Source: an uncultured Coriobacteriaceae bacterium
Lineage (GTDB): Bacteria; Actinomycetota; Coriobacteriia; Coriobacteriales; Eggerthellaceae
NCBI GenBank assembly: GCA_900550055.1
Contig: URQU01000020.1
Span: 1-32,594 of the forward strand
Length of the DNA: 32,594 nucleotides
Reading direction: 5' to 3'
Positions 1 to 7,241 of this stretch are shown piece after piece. A model generated the notes under the pieces. It saw only the letters and a program-made list of their open reading frames with translations, had not been told where the DNA came from and searched no databases. The translations under genes were made by a program, and so were the position numbers. The number at the start of each line of letters is the position of its first letter. Within the stretch, counting starts at the first letter, position 1.

Positions 1-348
1 CAAGGCGTGGCGGACCAGGCGGCGCAAAAGCTGCTGGAACAACTGAGGGGGCGGAAGATTTTTCTGTTCGGCACCGCCGGATTCGGCGGCAGCGAGGCGT
101 ATTTCCAAGCGATTCTGGACAAAACGAAGGCGATCATCGACGACAGCAACACCGTGATCGGAACCTATATGTGCCAGGGCAAAATGCCGCTTTCCGTGCG
201 CGAGCGCTACGTGAAAACGAAGGAACAGCCTGACCACATGCCCAACATCGACGCCATGATCGAAAACTTCGACAAGGCCCTGTCCCATCCCGACGCCGAT
301 GACCTGGCGAAGCTGGCGAATCTAGTGAGCGAAGCAATCGAACAGTAG
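1..348 (+). CDS. Flavodoxin-family protein, C-terminal part
   Basis: The reading frame is open from the first base of the window, so the 5' end lies outside. The visible part has the segment KIFLFGTAGFGGS followed by a helix, and then SVRERY and a C-terminal helical tail. This fits the second half of flavodoxin-fold proteins of the Flavodoxin_3 type, which bind FMN and pass single electrons to partner enzymes in the cytoplasm. The phosphate-binding loop expected near the N-terminus is not in view. An in-frame GTG at 7 exists but is probably internal. The next gene on this strand begins about 160 bases downstream, so co-transcription is possible. The redox partner cannot be told from the sequence. 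Confidence 0.75.
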   Translation, partial: QGVADQAAQKLLEQLRGRKIFLFGTAGFGGSEAYFQAILDKTKAIIDDSNTVIGTYMCQGKMPLSVRERYVKTKEQPDHMPNIDAMIENFDKALSHPDADDLAKLANLVSEAIEQ

Positions 349-510
349 AGAAAGCCAATCAAACCGCAACCAACCGCTTTCCCGACATGCGGGGCCCCTT
401 CCCCACCCGCGCGCAGCGAAAGCTGGCCGCTTGCAACTTTTAACCGGCGCGGTACATAGGCATTGGTAGAATCGATTGCAGATTCAATCATTCGCACAGC
501 AAGGAGCGTC

Positions 511-1917
511 GTGTTCTCGGTCGATAGAAAGTCCTTCCAATCGCTTTCCGCGCTGGCGCTGTTCACGTTCGCTTTCCTGGGAAGCGAGTTTTTCTTCGAT
601 AGCCGGATCGGCTTGCTTATCAGCGCCGAAGGAGTTGTGGGCGCCCAGGCGATGATCCTTGGCGCAAGCGTCGTCGGCTTTCTGTCTTATGCGCCGATTT
701 CGAAACTGGCAGGGGGACGACGCGCGCTTCGGGCGGTCGAAGCCGTCGGGGCGATTGCCGCCCTGGTCACGATTGCCGCTGCGGAAAGCGCGCTTGCGAT
801 GCAAATCGCGGGCTGCATCACATTCTTCCTGTTGGGAAGCCTTGGCGCCGAAGCGCACTGGAGCATGGCACGCGCCTTCGAAGGAAGCCCATCGCTTGCC
901 AAGGGGGCCGGCGCGGCTTACGCAGCCGGCATCCTGCTGCAGTTCCTGAGCAACCAGTTCGTGCCTGCGGGCATAGCGGGCGCGGCAGTGCTGTGCGTCG
1001 GCGTCGCCGCGCTCGCAGTGTTTGCGGCGGCTGGAGAATGCAATGACGAAACCGCAGGTCAGGCGGCCGCCGACTCCTCGCAGCAATCAGCCCCAGGCGG
1101 AGCAAAAACCGCTATCCGCGCCGTCTGGCTTCTTGCGCTTGTGGTGCTGCTGGCCTGCATGTTCTCCACGCTGGACAACGTGGTTACTCTTGCGAATGCA
1201 CAGGGCTCGATCTCGGTCGAAACGTGGCCGCGCCTGTTCCTTGCAGCGAGCGGCCTTGCCGCCGGCGTCCTGTTCGACATCCGCGAACGCCGCTACACGG
1301 GATTCATCATGTTCGCGGTCACGGTGCTGTCCACCATATCGATCCTGGCAGTTGAGGCCGGGGCAAGCCCCGTGATCGGGTTGATCGTGTTTTACGTGAG
1401 CTCCGGGTTCTTCGTCACGTTCTTCACCACCACGTTTTTGCAGCTTGCGCCGCGCATGCGCACGCCGCAACTGTGGGCGGGCATGGGCCGCGCCGCCAAC
1501 AACCTGTGCGCGTTCACCGTGTCGGGGGTCTCCATGATGCTGACGCAATCGGGCATCGCTGCCGTGATGATTGCGTCGCTGATCCTGTTCGTGCTGGTCA
1601 GCGTTGCATTCATAGGCGCCGGGCTGTTCCGCCTGCCGTCGACGGTCGGAGAACGCGAGGCCATCCAGGCGGGCCTTGCCGCCGCGGCCGCACCGACGCC
1701 TGAGGAGGTGCAGGCCGAGTTCATCAGCCGAAGCGGCCTGACGCCGCGCGAGGAAGAAGTGCTGCGCGCCGTGACCGCAGACGAGCGCCCACTCAAGCAA
1801 GTGGCCGATGACCTGGGAATTTCGCTGCGCATGGTGCAACGCCACCTGACAAGCATCTACAGCAAGACCGACACGCAAACCCGAGCCGGCCTCACCCGCG
1901 CGTTTTTCGGGAAGTAG
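511..1917 (+). CDS. Multi-TM membrane protein fused to LuxR-type HTH regulator
   Basis: About 390 residues of hydrophobic segments, like an MFS-type 12-helix bundle, are followed by a linker and a C-terminal LuxR/GerE helix-turn-helix (SGLTPREEEVLRAV ... DDLGISLRMVQRHLTSIYSKT). Such fusions are very common in Eggerthellaceae. They are thought to be membrane-bound one-component transcription regulators in which the bundle senses a ligand; no ligand is evident here. I chose GTG 511 because AAGGAG sits at 501-506. A TTG at 463 would add 16 residues but has no clear ribosome binding site. The gene follows a flavodoxin gene on the same strand; whether it controls that gene is unknown. Confidence 0.85.
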   Translation: MFSVDRKSFQSLSALALFTFAFLGSEFFFDSRIGLLISAEGVVGAQAMILGASVVGFLSYAPISKLAGGRRALRAVEAVGAIAALVTIAAAESALAMQIAGCITFFLLGSLGAEAHWSMARAFEGSPSLAKGAGAAYAAGILLQFLSNQFVPAGIAGAAVLCVGVAALAVFAAAGECNDETAGQAAADSSQQSAPGGAKTAIRAVWLLALVVLLACMFSTLDNVVTLANAQGSISVETWPRLFLAASGLAAGVLFDIRERRYTGFIMFAVTVLSTISILAVEAGASPVIGLIVFYVSSGFFVTFFTTTFLQLAPRMRTPQLWAGMGRAANNLCAFTVSGVSMMLTQSGIAAVMIASLILFVLVSVAFIGAGLFRLPSTVGEREAIQAGLAAAAAPTPEEVQAEFISRSGLTPREEEVLRAVTADERPLKQVADDLGISLRMVQRHLTSIYSKTDTQTRAGLTRAFFGK

Positions 1918-2147
1918 GGTGGGGGCGCTCGCGCCTCAGCTGCGACTTGCGGGAGGCAAAGTCGGCAGCGTCTGCGTCTGGGCTGCGGCTTGCGGACACA
2001 CCAGAAGCTTCATCCCTTCGCTTCCTGCTGTAGGATTTTCCACTCGCAATGCGCAAGTCACCCTGAGCTTGATCAATCAGCATAGGGCAAGGCAAAGCAG
2101 CATGCATCTCCTTTGCTTTCGGAGTTTGGTCCTTCTAGGACTTGATA

Positions 2148-2191
2148 AGGAATAGGCCTTTTGAGCCTGCTAGCTCAAAAGGCCTATTCCT
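2148..2191 (-). terminator. 19-bp perfect hairpin, likely terminator
   Basis: Positions 2148-2166 and 2173-2191 are perfect reverse complements with a 6-base loop. The stop codon of the minus-strand winged-helix gene lies inside the right arm. No clean U-run follows on either side, so rho-independent termination is likely but not typical. The hairpin lies between convergent genes and could work both ways. Confidence 0.6.
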
Positions 2192-2498
2192 GCTCACTCT
2201 GCGAGTCTTGGCGATCGCCCTCGCCGTCCATTGCGGCAGCGATGTAGGTGTTACTCAGCTGCGTGCCGTCTTCCCCGAAACGAGCATGCGACGTGATAAG
2301 CCCATCTTCGCGCAAGCGATGTATCGCGCGATCCACTGTTTTCAGGCTGATTTGCAGCTTTCCCGCCAGCGCTTGCTTGGTCTCGGAGCAACCATCTGGG
2401 CCACAAGCCGCGACGAAGCCGAGCAGGCGCAGCTGGGAATTGGTCAACTTCCCTTTCCTCCCCTTAGAGGCAAGGTTGCCATCCGATTGATCTGCCAT
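2184..2498 (-). CDS. Small winged-helix DNA-binding protein
   Basis: A 104-residue protein with a helix-turn-helix core: KLTNSQLRLLGFVAAC, then QALAGKLQISLKTVDRAIHRL and EDGLITSHARF as the wing. This pattern is typical of MarR/GntR-like or replication-initiator-like winged helices that bind DNA. ATG 2498 is preferred because AAAGGGGG lies four bases upstream; a TTG at 2528 would add ten residues without a ribosome binding site. The C-terminal 20 residues are acidic and likely disordered. There is no ligand domain, so it may be a small stand-alone regulator or a mobile-element remnant. Its targets are unknown. Confidence 0.7.
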   Translation of the reverse strand: MADQSDGNLASKGRKGKLTNSQLRLLGFVAACGPDGCSETKQALAGKLQISLKTVDRAIHRLREDGLITSHARFGEDGTQLSNTYIAAAMDGEGDRQDSQSEQE

Positions 2499-3029
2499 CA
2501 ATCCCCCTTTCAGCGACCCGTTCGCCAACCGTTCATACTATCCGTTTGCCCCGTCCGCCTTGCGCGGCTGCTGATGTATCTTGCGGGTAGCAAGCCATTC
2601 GTTTGATAAGGGCAACATAGTACCCTACATACCACATCCGCCGCGCAAGCTGTAACGCTTTTGATGCCGTATCGTGACGAAACGTAACGTCCATGGCACC
2701 GGTCTGACAGTAAGTCAACAAACCGATCCGCCGCGAGACGACAAGCCCAGATTAGCGGCTTGCGATCGCAAAATCGAGAAGGACACGCAGCAGCATCTCC
2801 ATGAATACCGTAAAGCCCGTTGCTCACCCCACGATTGCGCCTGGACGTTTTCGCCGTGTGAAACTATAGCGCACGACTTCGCTTTTTGACAACGAAAAAC
2901 CGTCGACCGACCGGTGCGCGATTCGCGCATGTCGATCGGACGACGGCTTTTGCGGCAAGTAGCTTCGATGAAAACTCGCAGGATTTCAGCATCGAGCCCA
3001 TGCCTGGGGACTCGGCGCAAACCCAACCC
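2499..3029. other. Intergenic region, no gene seen
   Basis: About 530 bases between two minus-strand genes. Short open frames exist on both strands, but none has a ribosome binding site together with a protein-like composition. The part nearest 2500-2650 should hold the promoter of the winged-helix gene. The part next to 3030 should hold the 3' end of the HsmA transcript. I see no clear terminator hairpin or RNA gene. Confidence 0.5.
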
Positions 3030-3509
3030 CTACGCGTGGGAACACTTCGAGGAGAGCAGCAGCGCCAGGGTCAAGACGGCTACCACGCCGGCAGCAGCGG
3101 CAAGGGCGACGGGGTCGGAAACATGGAACGCGGGGATGCCGATGAGCATGCCGACGAAGTACGGGACCAGCCACACCAGCCACACGCCGATGCTGAGCGT
3201 ATGGAAGCCGCGGCGCGTCTTCTCGTTGCCGCGGAAGACGACGTAGGTTGCCCAGGCAGCGTGGAACAGCATGAGCGCGATGGCCAGGAAGCCGGTGACC
3301 GGATGTAGCGGGGACATGGCGCCGCCGCTGTTCTGCGCCATGATGGACATCAGGCCGGTGCCCGTGGAGTCGCAGATCAGGCCGAGCCAGAAAAACGCCA
3401 GGTGAGAGCGCTTAAGCTCGCCCGAGCGGCGCTCGGAGAACACGCCGATGGTGTAGGCGACCAGCGCAAGGGAGATGACGGCGGAAGCGGTTGCAAGCAT
3501 GGGACTCAT
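3030..3509 (-). CDS. HsmA-like membrane protein (TIGR03987 type)
   Basis: A 159-residue integral membrane protein with about five hydrophobic segments (roughly residues 5-24, 34-54, 68-91, 101-125 and 135-155). Conserved-looking features are the TM2 stretch FFWLGLICDSTGT, the segment HPVTGFLAI, and histidines in LMLFHAAWA and GFHTLS that could bind heme. I recognise the HsmA/TIGR03987 family. In Clostridioides difficile HsmA is a heme-responsive membrane protein that protects against heme and redox stress, paired there with a MarR-type regulator. ATG 3509 follows GGAGGT at a six-base distance. The upstream TetR gene is on the same strand, with a perfect inverted repeat between them, suggesting ligand-controlled expression. 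The heme role here is inferred. Confidence 0.75.
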   Translation of the reverse strand: MSPMLATASAVISLALVAYTIGVFSERRSGELKRSHLAFFWLGLICDSTGTGLMSIMAQNSGGAMSPLHPVTGFLAIALMLFHAAWATYVVFRGNEKTRRGFHTLSIGVWLVWLVPYFVGMLIGIPAFHVSDPVALAAAAGVVAVLTLALLLSSKCSHA

Positions 3510-3596
3510 ATTCAGACCTCCAAAATCGAGTGGGTTTGCAGGCAGCGCCCAACGGGGCGTTCGCTTTGACACCGTTCATATTGAGGTCCGGCCGTG

Positions 3597-3620
3597 TGAA
3601 CATCAAAGGCATGATGTTCA
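3597..3620. promoter_or_regulatory. Perfect inverted repeat, candidate TetR operator
   Basis: TGAACATC at 3597-3604 and GATGTTCA at 3613-3620 are exact reverse complements around an 8-base spacer. The site lies in the 120-base gap between the TetR stop codon and the HsmA start. Its size and symmetry fit a dimeric repressor site; no U-run follows, which argues against a terminator. Confidence 0.55.
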
Positions 3621-3630
3621 TTTCCGCGCA

Positions 3631-4203
3631 CTACTGCGTGCGGTTTGCATACAACGTGCGTTCTAGCAGGCCAAACAGCACATCGCAGTTGCCGTTTCGG
3701 TGATGAAGGCTGCCCATGACGTTCTCGATGACGAACCTGCACACGCTTTCTGCATCGAACCCGTCGGGCAAATCGGCCGAGATTCGGACATCGTGCTCGT
3801 AGATCCGAATGAGGCCGTGGAGGATGTGCTCGATCTGCTGGGACTCGCGCAGGCGCGCGGCGGCCTTCTCGACGGCGGGAAGCGCATCGATGTCGCGCAG
3901 CCAGCATTCGCGGAAGTGCGTAGTGGCCTCGCGCATGCTCGCGTGCATCTCGCGGCAATAGTCAACGAACCCGACCTGCGGGTCGATGTGGCAGAAGCGC
4001 TCGTAGAACGCGTGCTTGAAGTACAGCTGGATGGTGGCGGTGGTCAGCTCGTCCTTCGCCGAGAAATGGCGGTACACCGTTCCCACGCTGACGCCCGCGG
4101 CGTTGGCAAGGCCGCGCACCGAAAGCGCCGACACCCCGTTTCTCTCCGCAATCTGATACGCGTTTTCCAGCAATTCGTCTCGGGAAACAATGCCCTGAGC
4201 CAT
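3631..4203 (-). CDS. TetR/AcrR-family transcriptional regulator
   Basis: A 190-residue protein with an N-terminal TetR helix-turn-helix: DELLENAYQIAERNG, then LSVRGLANAAGVSVG and TVYRHFSAKDEL, about residues 8-52. The rest is an alpha-helical ligand-binding region with no recognisable ligand signature (HASMREATTHFRECW). It would act as a dimer repressing nearby promoters and be released by a small ligand. ATG 4203 has GAGGGGG six bases upstream. The HsmA-like gene lies directly downstream on the same strand, across a perfect inverted repeat, so it is the likely target. Given the HsmA role elsewhere, the inducer could be heme or a toxic compound, but this is inference. Confidence 0.85.
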   Translation of the reverse strand: MAQGIVSRDELLENAYQIAERNGVSALSVRGLANAAGVSVGTVYRHFSAKDELTTATIQLYFKHAFYERFCHIDPQVGFVDYCREMHASMREATTHFRECWLRDIDALPAVEKAAARLRESQQIEHILHGLIRIYEHDVRISADLPDGFDAESVCRFVIENVMGSLHHRNGNCDVLFGLLERTLYANRTQ

Positions 4204-4335
4204 AAGGCGCCCCCTCGCAATCGAACCATCGCACCTGCAAACCGGATGGGTTTTGGGAACCATGGTAACCCGATTCCGTAAAACCCTACAGTAGCGTTAC
4301 CTGTTCTATAGAGGGCGCTGGCGCGAGAACGGATC

Positions 4336-4450
4336 CCGGACACTTTGGGGACGTAGCATTATGTGTCCGGAATCTGGCGGTGACCGGAGAGGCGCGATGG
4401 GCCACAAAGCCGAAACCTGGACAGTTAATGCTACGTCCCCAAAGTGTCCG
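4336..4450. repeat. Hairpin-repeat pair (locus 1), 25-bp terminal inverted repeats
   Basis: Positions 4337-4361 and 4426-4450 are perfect 25-base inverted repeats around a 64-base centre. Each arm is also part of a smaller hairpin: CCGGACAC (4336-4343) pairs with GTGTCCGG (4363-4370), with GGGGACGTAGC in the loop, and GGACA (4419-4423) pairs with TGTCC (4445-4449). The layout resembles a MITE or a REP/BIME pair. Related units occur at 5747-5862 and 10033-10063. Confidence 0.8.
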
Positions 4451-4477
4451 AAGTGTCCGGAAACGCGCCCGAACGCA

Positions 4478-4511
4478 AAACGGCCGGGAACGCAATGCGT
4501 CCCGGCCGTTT
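4478..4511 (-). terminator. Rho-independent terminator after first lipoprotein gene
   Basis: AAACGGCCGGGA (4478-4489) and TCCCGGCCGTTT (4500-4511) form a 12-bp stem, and the loop bases CGC/GCG can extend it. Read on the minus strand, TTTT follows the stem. It lies about 35 bases beyond the stop of the lipoprotein gene. Confidence 0.8.
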
Positions 4512-4546
4512 CGAGGGAATCCCGCCCGAAGTGCGGGCGGAAAAGC

Positions 4547-5533
4547 TTATTTCAGGGTCACGTTCTGCATCATGGGCATGGCGTCTTCCCAAGTGATGCC
4601 GCTGTCGATGAACATACGGACCGTGGTGCCGCACGGGGCCACGGTGAACATGTAGTACGTACCAGTCTGGGTGTAGCGCGTCCAGGTGGCACCGTTGATG
4701 TCCACCTCGTCGATCTCGCCCTTGCCGCCGAAGTTGCCCTGCAGCGCCTCGGCTTCCTTCTGCGGGGCGCGCGAGCACGTGCTGGTGCTGAAACGCTTCG
4801 TGGAGCCCTCGGGGTTGAACGTGGCGTCGCTGCTCTTCTCCTTGGTCTCGACGAGCGACCAGCCGTCGGCAGCCTTCACGCTATACGCAGCGTAATCGAC
4901 GCCGCCCTGCGCCTTGATGGCCTCGGCGGCCTCGACCGCGGCCTTGTAGCCGTCGCTTTCCTTGCCGGTGGTGTCGAAGCGCATGGTGCGCGGGTCGGTG
5001 CCGCCCGTGGCGTTCTTATCGAACTGGACGGTGATCGGGCCGTAATAGTTGTCCTTGGTGGTCCAGAAGTAGACCCATTCGATGCTCTCACCAGGCTCGA
5101 TAAGGGGATCGCCATCCGTTTCCGCGCCTTCGCACAGCTCGGCGGGCGGGTTCTTGATGTCGTAGCTCAGCGTGTCGTGCGAATCGAACACCGGATCGCC
5201 GGCCTCATAGCCGCCGGGAGCGCCGGTGGTGATGAAGCTGAAGCGCTTCATGGCCTTGTCGTTGTTGTTCGTGATCTTCACACGCAGCCAGAAGCCGTCC
5301 GCCTTGTAGACGTCGCCGCGGTAGTACGTGCCGTCGGCCAGCGATTCGACGGTGAAGCCCTCGACGTCGATCGACTGGGACTGGTACGCGGCCTGCGTTG
5401 CGGCCGTGCCGTCGCCCGAGCCGCCCTGGCCGCCCTCGGTGCCGCCGCAGCCAGCCATCGTGCACGCAAGCGCCGCGGACAACGCGACGGCGGGCACGCC
5501 CATCATTACCTTCTTCACTACGGGTTTCACCAT
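4547..5533 (-). CDS. Putative lipoprotein, paralogue 1
   Basis: A 328-residue exported protein. The N-terminus has Lys residues, a hydrophobic stretch (GVPAVALSAALAC) and a lipobox M-A-G-C with the acylated cysteine at residue 29, then a Gly-rich linker. The mature part has two regions. The first is beta-rich (GFWLRVKITNNNDKAM ... GESIEWVYFWTTKDNYYGPITV), like immunoglobulin-type DUF domains. The second (residues ~205-328) contains GKGEIDEVDINGATWTRY and ends QNVTLK. No catalytic motif is visible. ATG 5533 sits eight bases after GGGAG. A close paralogue (5920-6918) lies upstream in tandem. It is probably anchored on the outer face of the membrane; ligand and role are unknown. Confidence 0.75.
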   Translation of the reverse strand: MVKPVVKKVMMGVPAVALSAALACTMAGCGGTEGGQGGSGDGTAATQAAYQSQSIDVEGFTVESLADGTYYRGDVYKADGFWLRVKITNNNDKAMKRFSFITTGAPGGYEAGDPVFDSHDTLSYDIKNPPAELCEGAETDGDPLIEPGESIEWVYFWTTKDNYYGPITVQFDKNATGGTDPRTMRFDTTGKESDGYKAAVEAAEAIKAQGGVDYAAYSVKAADGWSLVETKEKSSDATFNPEGSTKRFSTSTCSRAPQKEAEALQGNFGGKGEIDEVDINGATWTRYTQTGTYYMFTVAPCGTTVRMFIDSGITWEDAMPMMQNVTLK

Positions 5534-5746
5534 GTTCACCACTCCCTTTCGCGTCTCGCTGCGAAAGCCGCCTCCTCCCCGGCGGCCACCGCGACGTCAG
5601 GTTTCGAAACGCCGGGACCCGATTGCCATAGGGCCGGTCCCGACCGTCAATAAGAGTATGCCGCGCAACGGGCAAGCCGCGAAGCGACCTGCGGCCCAAA
5701 TGCCGAGCGCGCAAGCCACCCCGCGGCCAAAACACGCGGCCTGCAT

Positions 5747-5862
5747 CGGACACTTCGGGGACGTAGCGCTAAGTGTCACAAAACGAAGGCGGCCACCAAC
5801 CAAGAACAGAAGGCCCGCAAAACCGAAACCGGACACTTAGTGCTACGTCCCCTAAATGTCCG
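5747..5862. repeat. Hairpin-repeat pair (locus 2)
   Basis: The left unit has GACACTT (5749-5755) pairing with AAGTGTC (5771-5777) around the loop CGGGGACGTAGCGCT. The right unit (5830-5862) is the same sequence inverted, with a few changes. The 52-base centre ends in ACCGAAACC just before the right unit, as locus 1 does (GCCGAAACC). It lies between the two lipoprotein paralogues. Confidence 0.8.
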
Positions 5863-5919
5863 AGGCCGGCCGGCCGCCTTCGCCCAGCTCCCGCTAGGCG
5901 CCCTGCGCAGCCCGCTTGC

Positions 5920-6918
5920 CTACTTCAGCACCACGTTCTGGGCCATGAGAAGCGCATCGTCCCAGGTCACCTTGGAGCCGATGACCATCGAGACCGTCTT
6001 GCCGGACGGCGCCTCGACGAACAGCGATACGGCGCCGGCTTCCGAGGTGTAACGTACCCATGTGGTGCCGTTGACCTCGACCTCGTCGATCACGCCCTTC
6101 TTCTTGGAGCCCTGCCTGGCCTCCGCCTCCATCATCGGAGAGGTTTTGAACGTGCGCATGTCGATGGAGGAGATGGCCTCGTCGCCGCGCTTGAAGTCGC
6201 AGCCCTCGTACTTCTCATCGATGCGGTCGCCGAGCTTCCAGCCGTCAGCAGGAATGATGCTGTACGACGGGAAGTCGATGCCACCCTGCGCCTCGATGGC
6301 TTCCGCCGCCTCGCGCGCCGCCTTGTACTCGTCGCTTTCGCGCCCGGTGGTGTCGAAGTGCATCACGCTGGGGTTGGAATCGCTGGACGAGGAGCTGTCG
6401 AACTCGACGGTGATCGGGCCGTAATAGTTGTCCTTGGTGGTCCAGAAGTAGATGAACTCGACGCTCTGACCAGGCTCGATCTTGGCGTTGGCGTCCATTT
6501 GCGCGCCTTCGCCCAGCTCAACGGCCTGCGTCTTGGTGTCGGCGTTGAGCCTCTGGTCGCCGGAGGCGTCGAACACCGCATCGCCCGCGTCGAAGGTGCC
6601 GACGGCGGCACGAGCGCTGAACGCGGAAGGCGCTTTTGCGGACTCGTTGTTGTTCGTGATCTTCACGCGCAGCCAGAAGCCGTCCTGCCGCTCGGCGGCG
6701 CCGCGATAGTACGAGCCATCGCCGACGGACTCGATGGTGAAGCCCGCGACCTCGGCGGTCTGCACGCTGTTGGCCGTCTGACCTGCGGGCGCGTTACCGC
6801 CCGATTCGCCCTGACCGCCTTCAGTGCCGCCGCAGCCGGCCATCGTGCACGCAAGCGCCGCCGACAACGCGACGGCCGGCACCCCGAACGCAACCTTCCT
6901 CATCATGGGTCTCATCAT
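5920..6918 (-). CDS. Putative lipoprotein, paralogue 2
   Basis: A 332-residue homologue of the next gene downstream. The leader (residues 1-29) shares the stretch VPAVALSAALACTMAGC with paralogue 1 exactly, and GGTEGGQG follows in both. It also shares GFWLRVKITNNN, EPGQSVEFIYFWTTKDNYYGPITV-type segments, the EYKAAREAAEAIEAQGGIDF-like helix and the C-terminal QNVVLK. The two differ mainly in the middle and at the Ser/Asp-rich turn. I use ATG 6918, which aligns with the paralogue's start and lies eight bases after GGGAG; ATG 6924 is an alternative. The open frame continues upstream to 7152 but lacks protein character. No enzymatic motif is visible. Function is unknown, perhaps surface binding. 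Confidence 0.75.
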   Translation of the reverse strand: MMRPMMRKVAFGVPAVALSAALACTMAGCGGTEGGQGESGGNAPAGQTANSVQTAEVAGFTIESVGDGSYYRGAAERQDGFWLRVKITNNNESAKAPSAFSARAAVGTFDAGDAVFDASGDQRLNADTKTQAVELGEGAQMDANAKIEPGQSVEFIYFWTTKDNYYGPITVEFDSSSSSDSNPSVMHFDTTGRESDEYKAAREAAEAIEAQGGIDFPSYSIIPADGWKLGDRIDEKYEGCDFKRGDEAISSIDMRTFKTSPMMEAEARQGSKKKGVIDEVEVNGTTWVRYTSEAGAVSLFVEAPSGKTVSMVIGSKVTWDDALLMAQNVVLK

Positions 6919-7241
6919 CTTCATCACTCCCTTTCGCATCGCAGATCGCAAGCCGCTCCCCCTCCGGCGCCGCACGCACCGAAGCCGGCTTCTAAGGCAA
7001 TTGTGCCGTGCGAAGAAGCGCCCGCGAAGCCACCCGCGGCCCAAAGGGAGCACCCCCACGCGCCACACGGCCAAGATAGAAGACGGGAATGCGCCGGGTG
7101 GGTGAGGGTGAAGCGCGAACGAATCGGGAAGCGAAGAAGCGGAAACGGCCATATTTGCGAAAGGACGCTTCCGACCGCAAGGGCCAGCCCAAGTCTGCGA
7201 CTACAATAATGCTGCAAACCAACAGGCATGGAAGAGAGCAC
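6919..7241. other. Divergent intergenic region with recQ promoter element
   Basis: This region separates the minus-strand lipoprotein gene from plus-strand recQ and must hold both promoters. TACAAT at 7202-7207 is a good -10 candidate for recQ. The following bases (ATAATGCTGCAAA, then CAGGC) nearly match those after TACAAT at 9062-9067, upstream of the 78-residue gene. No convincing -35 hexamer is visible at either site. Confidence 0.4.

Noticed and set aside
4361..5653. 430-codon plus-strand frame
   Set aside because: It is antisense to lipoprotein 1 and has a composition typical of high-GC shadow frames.
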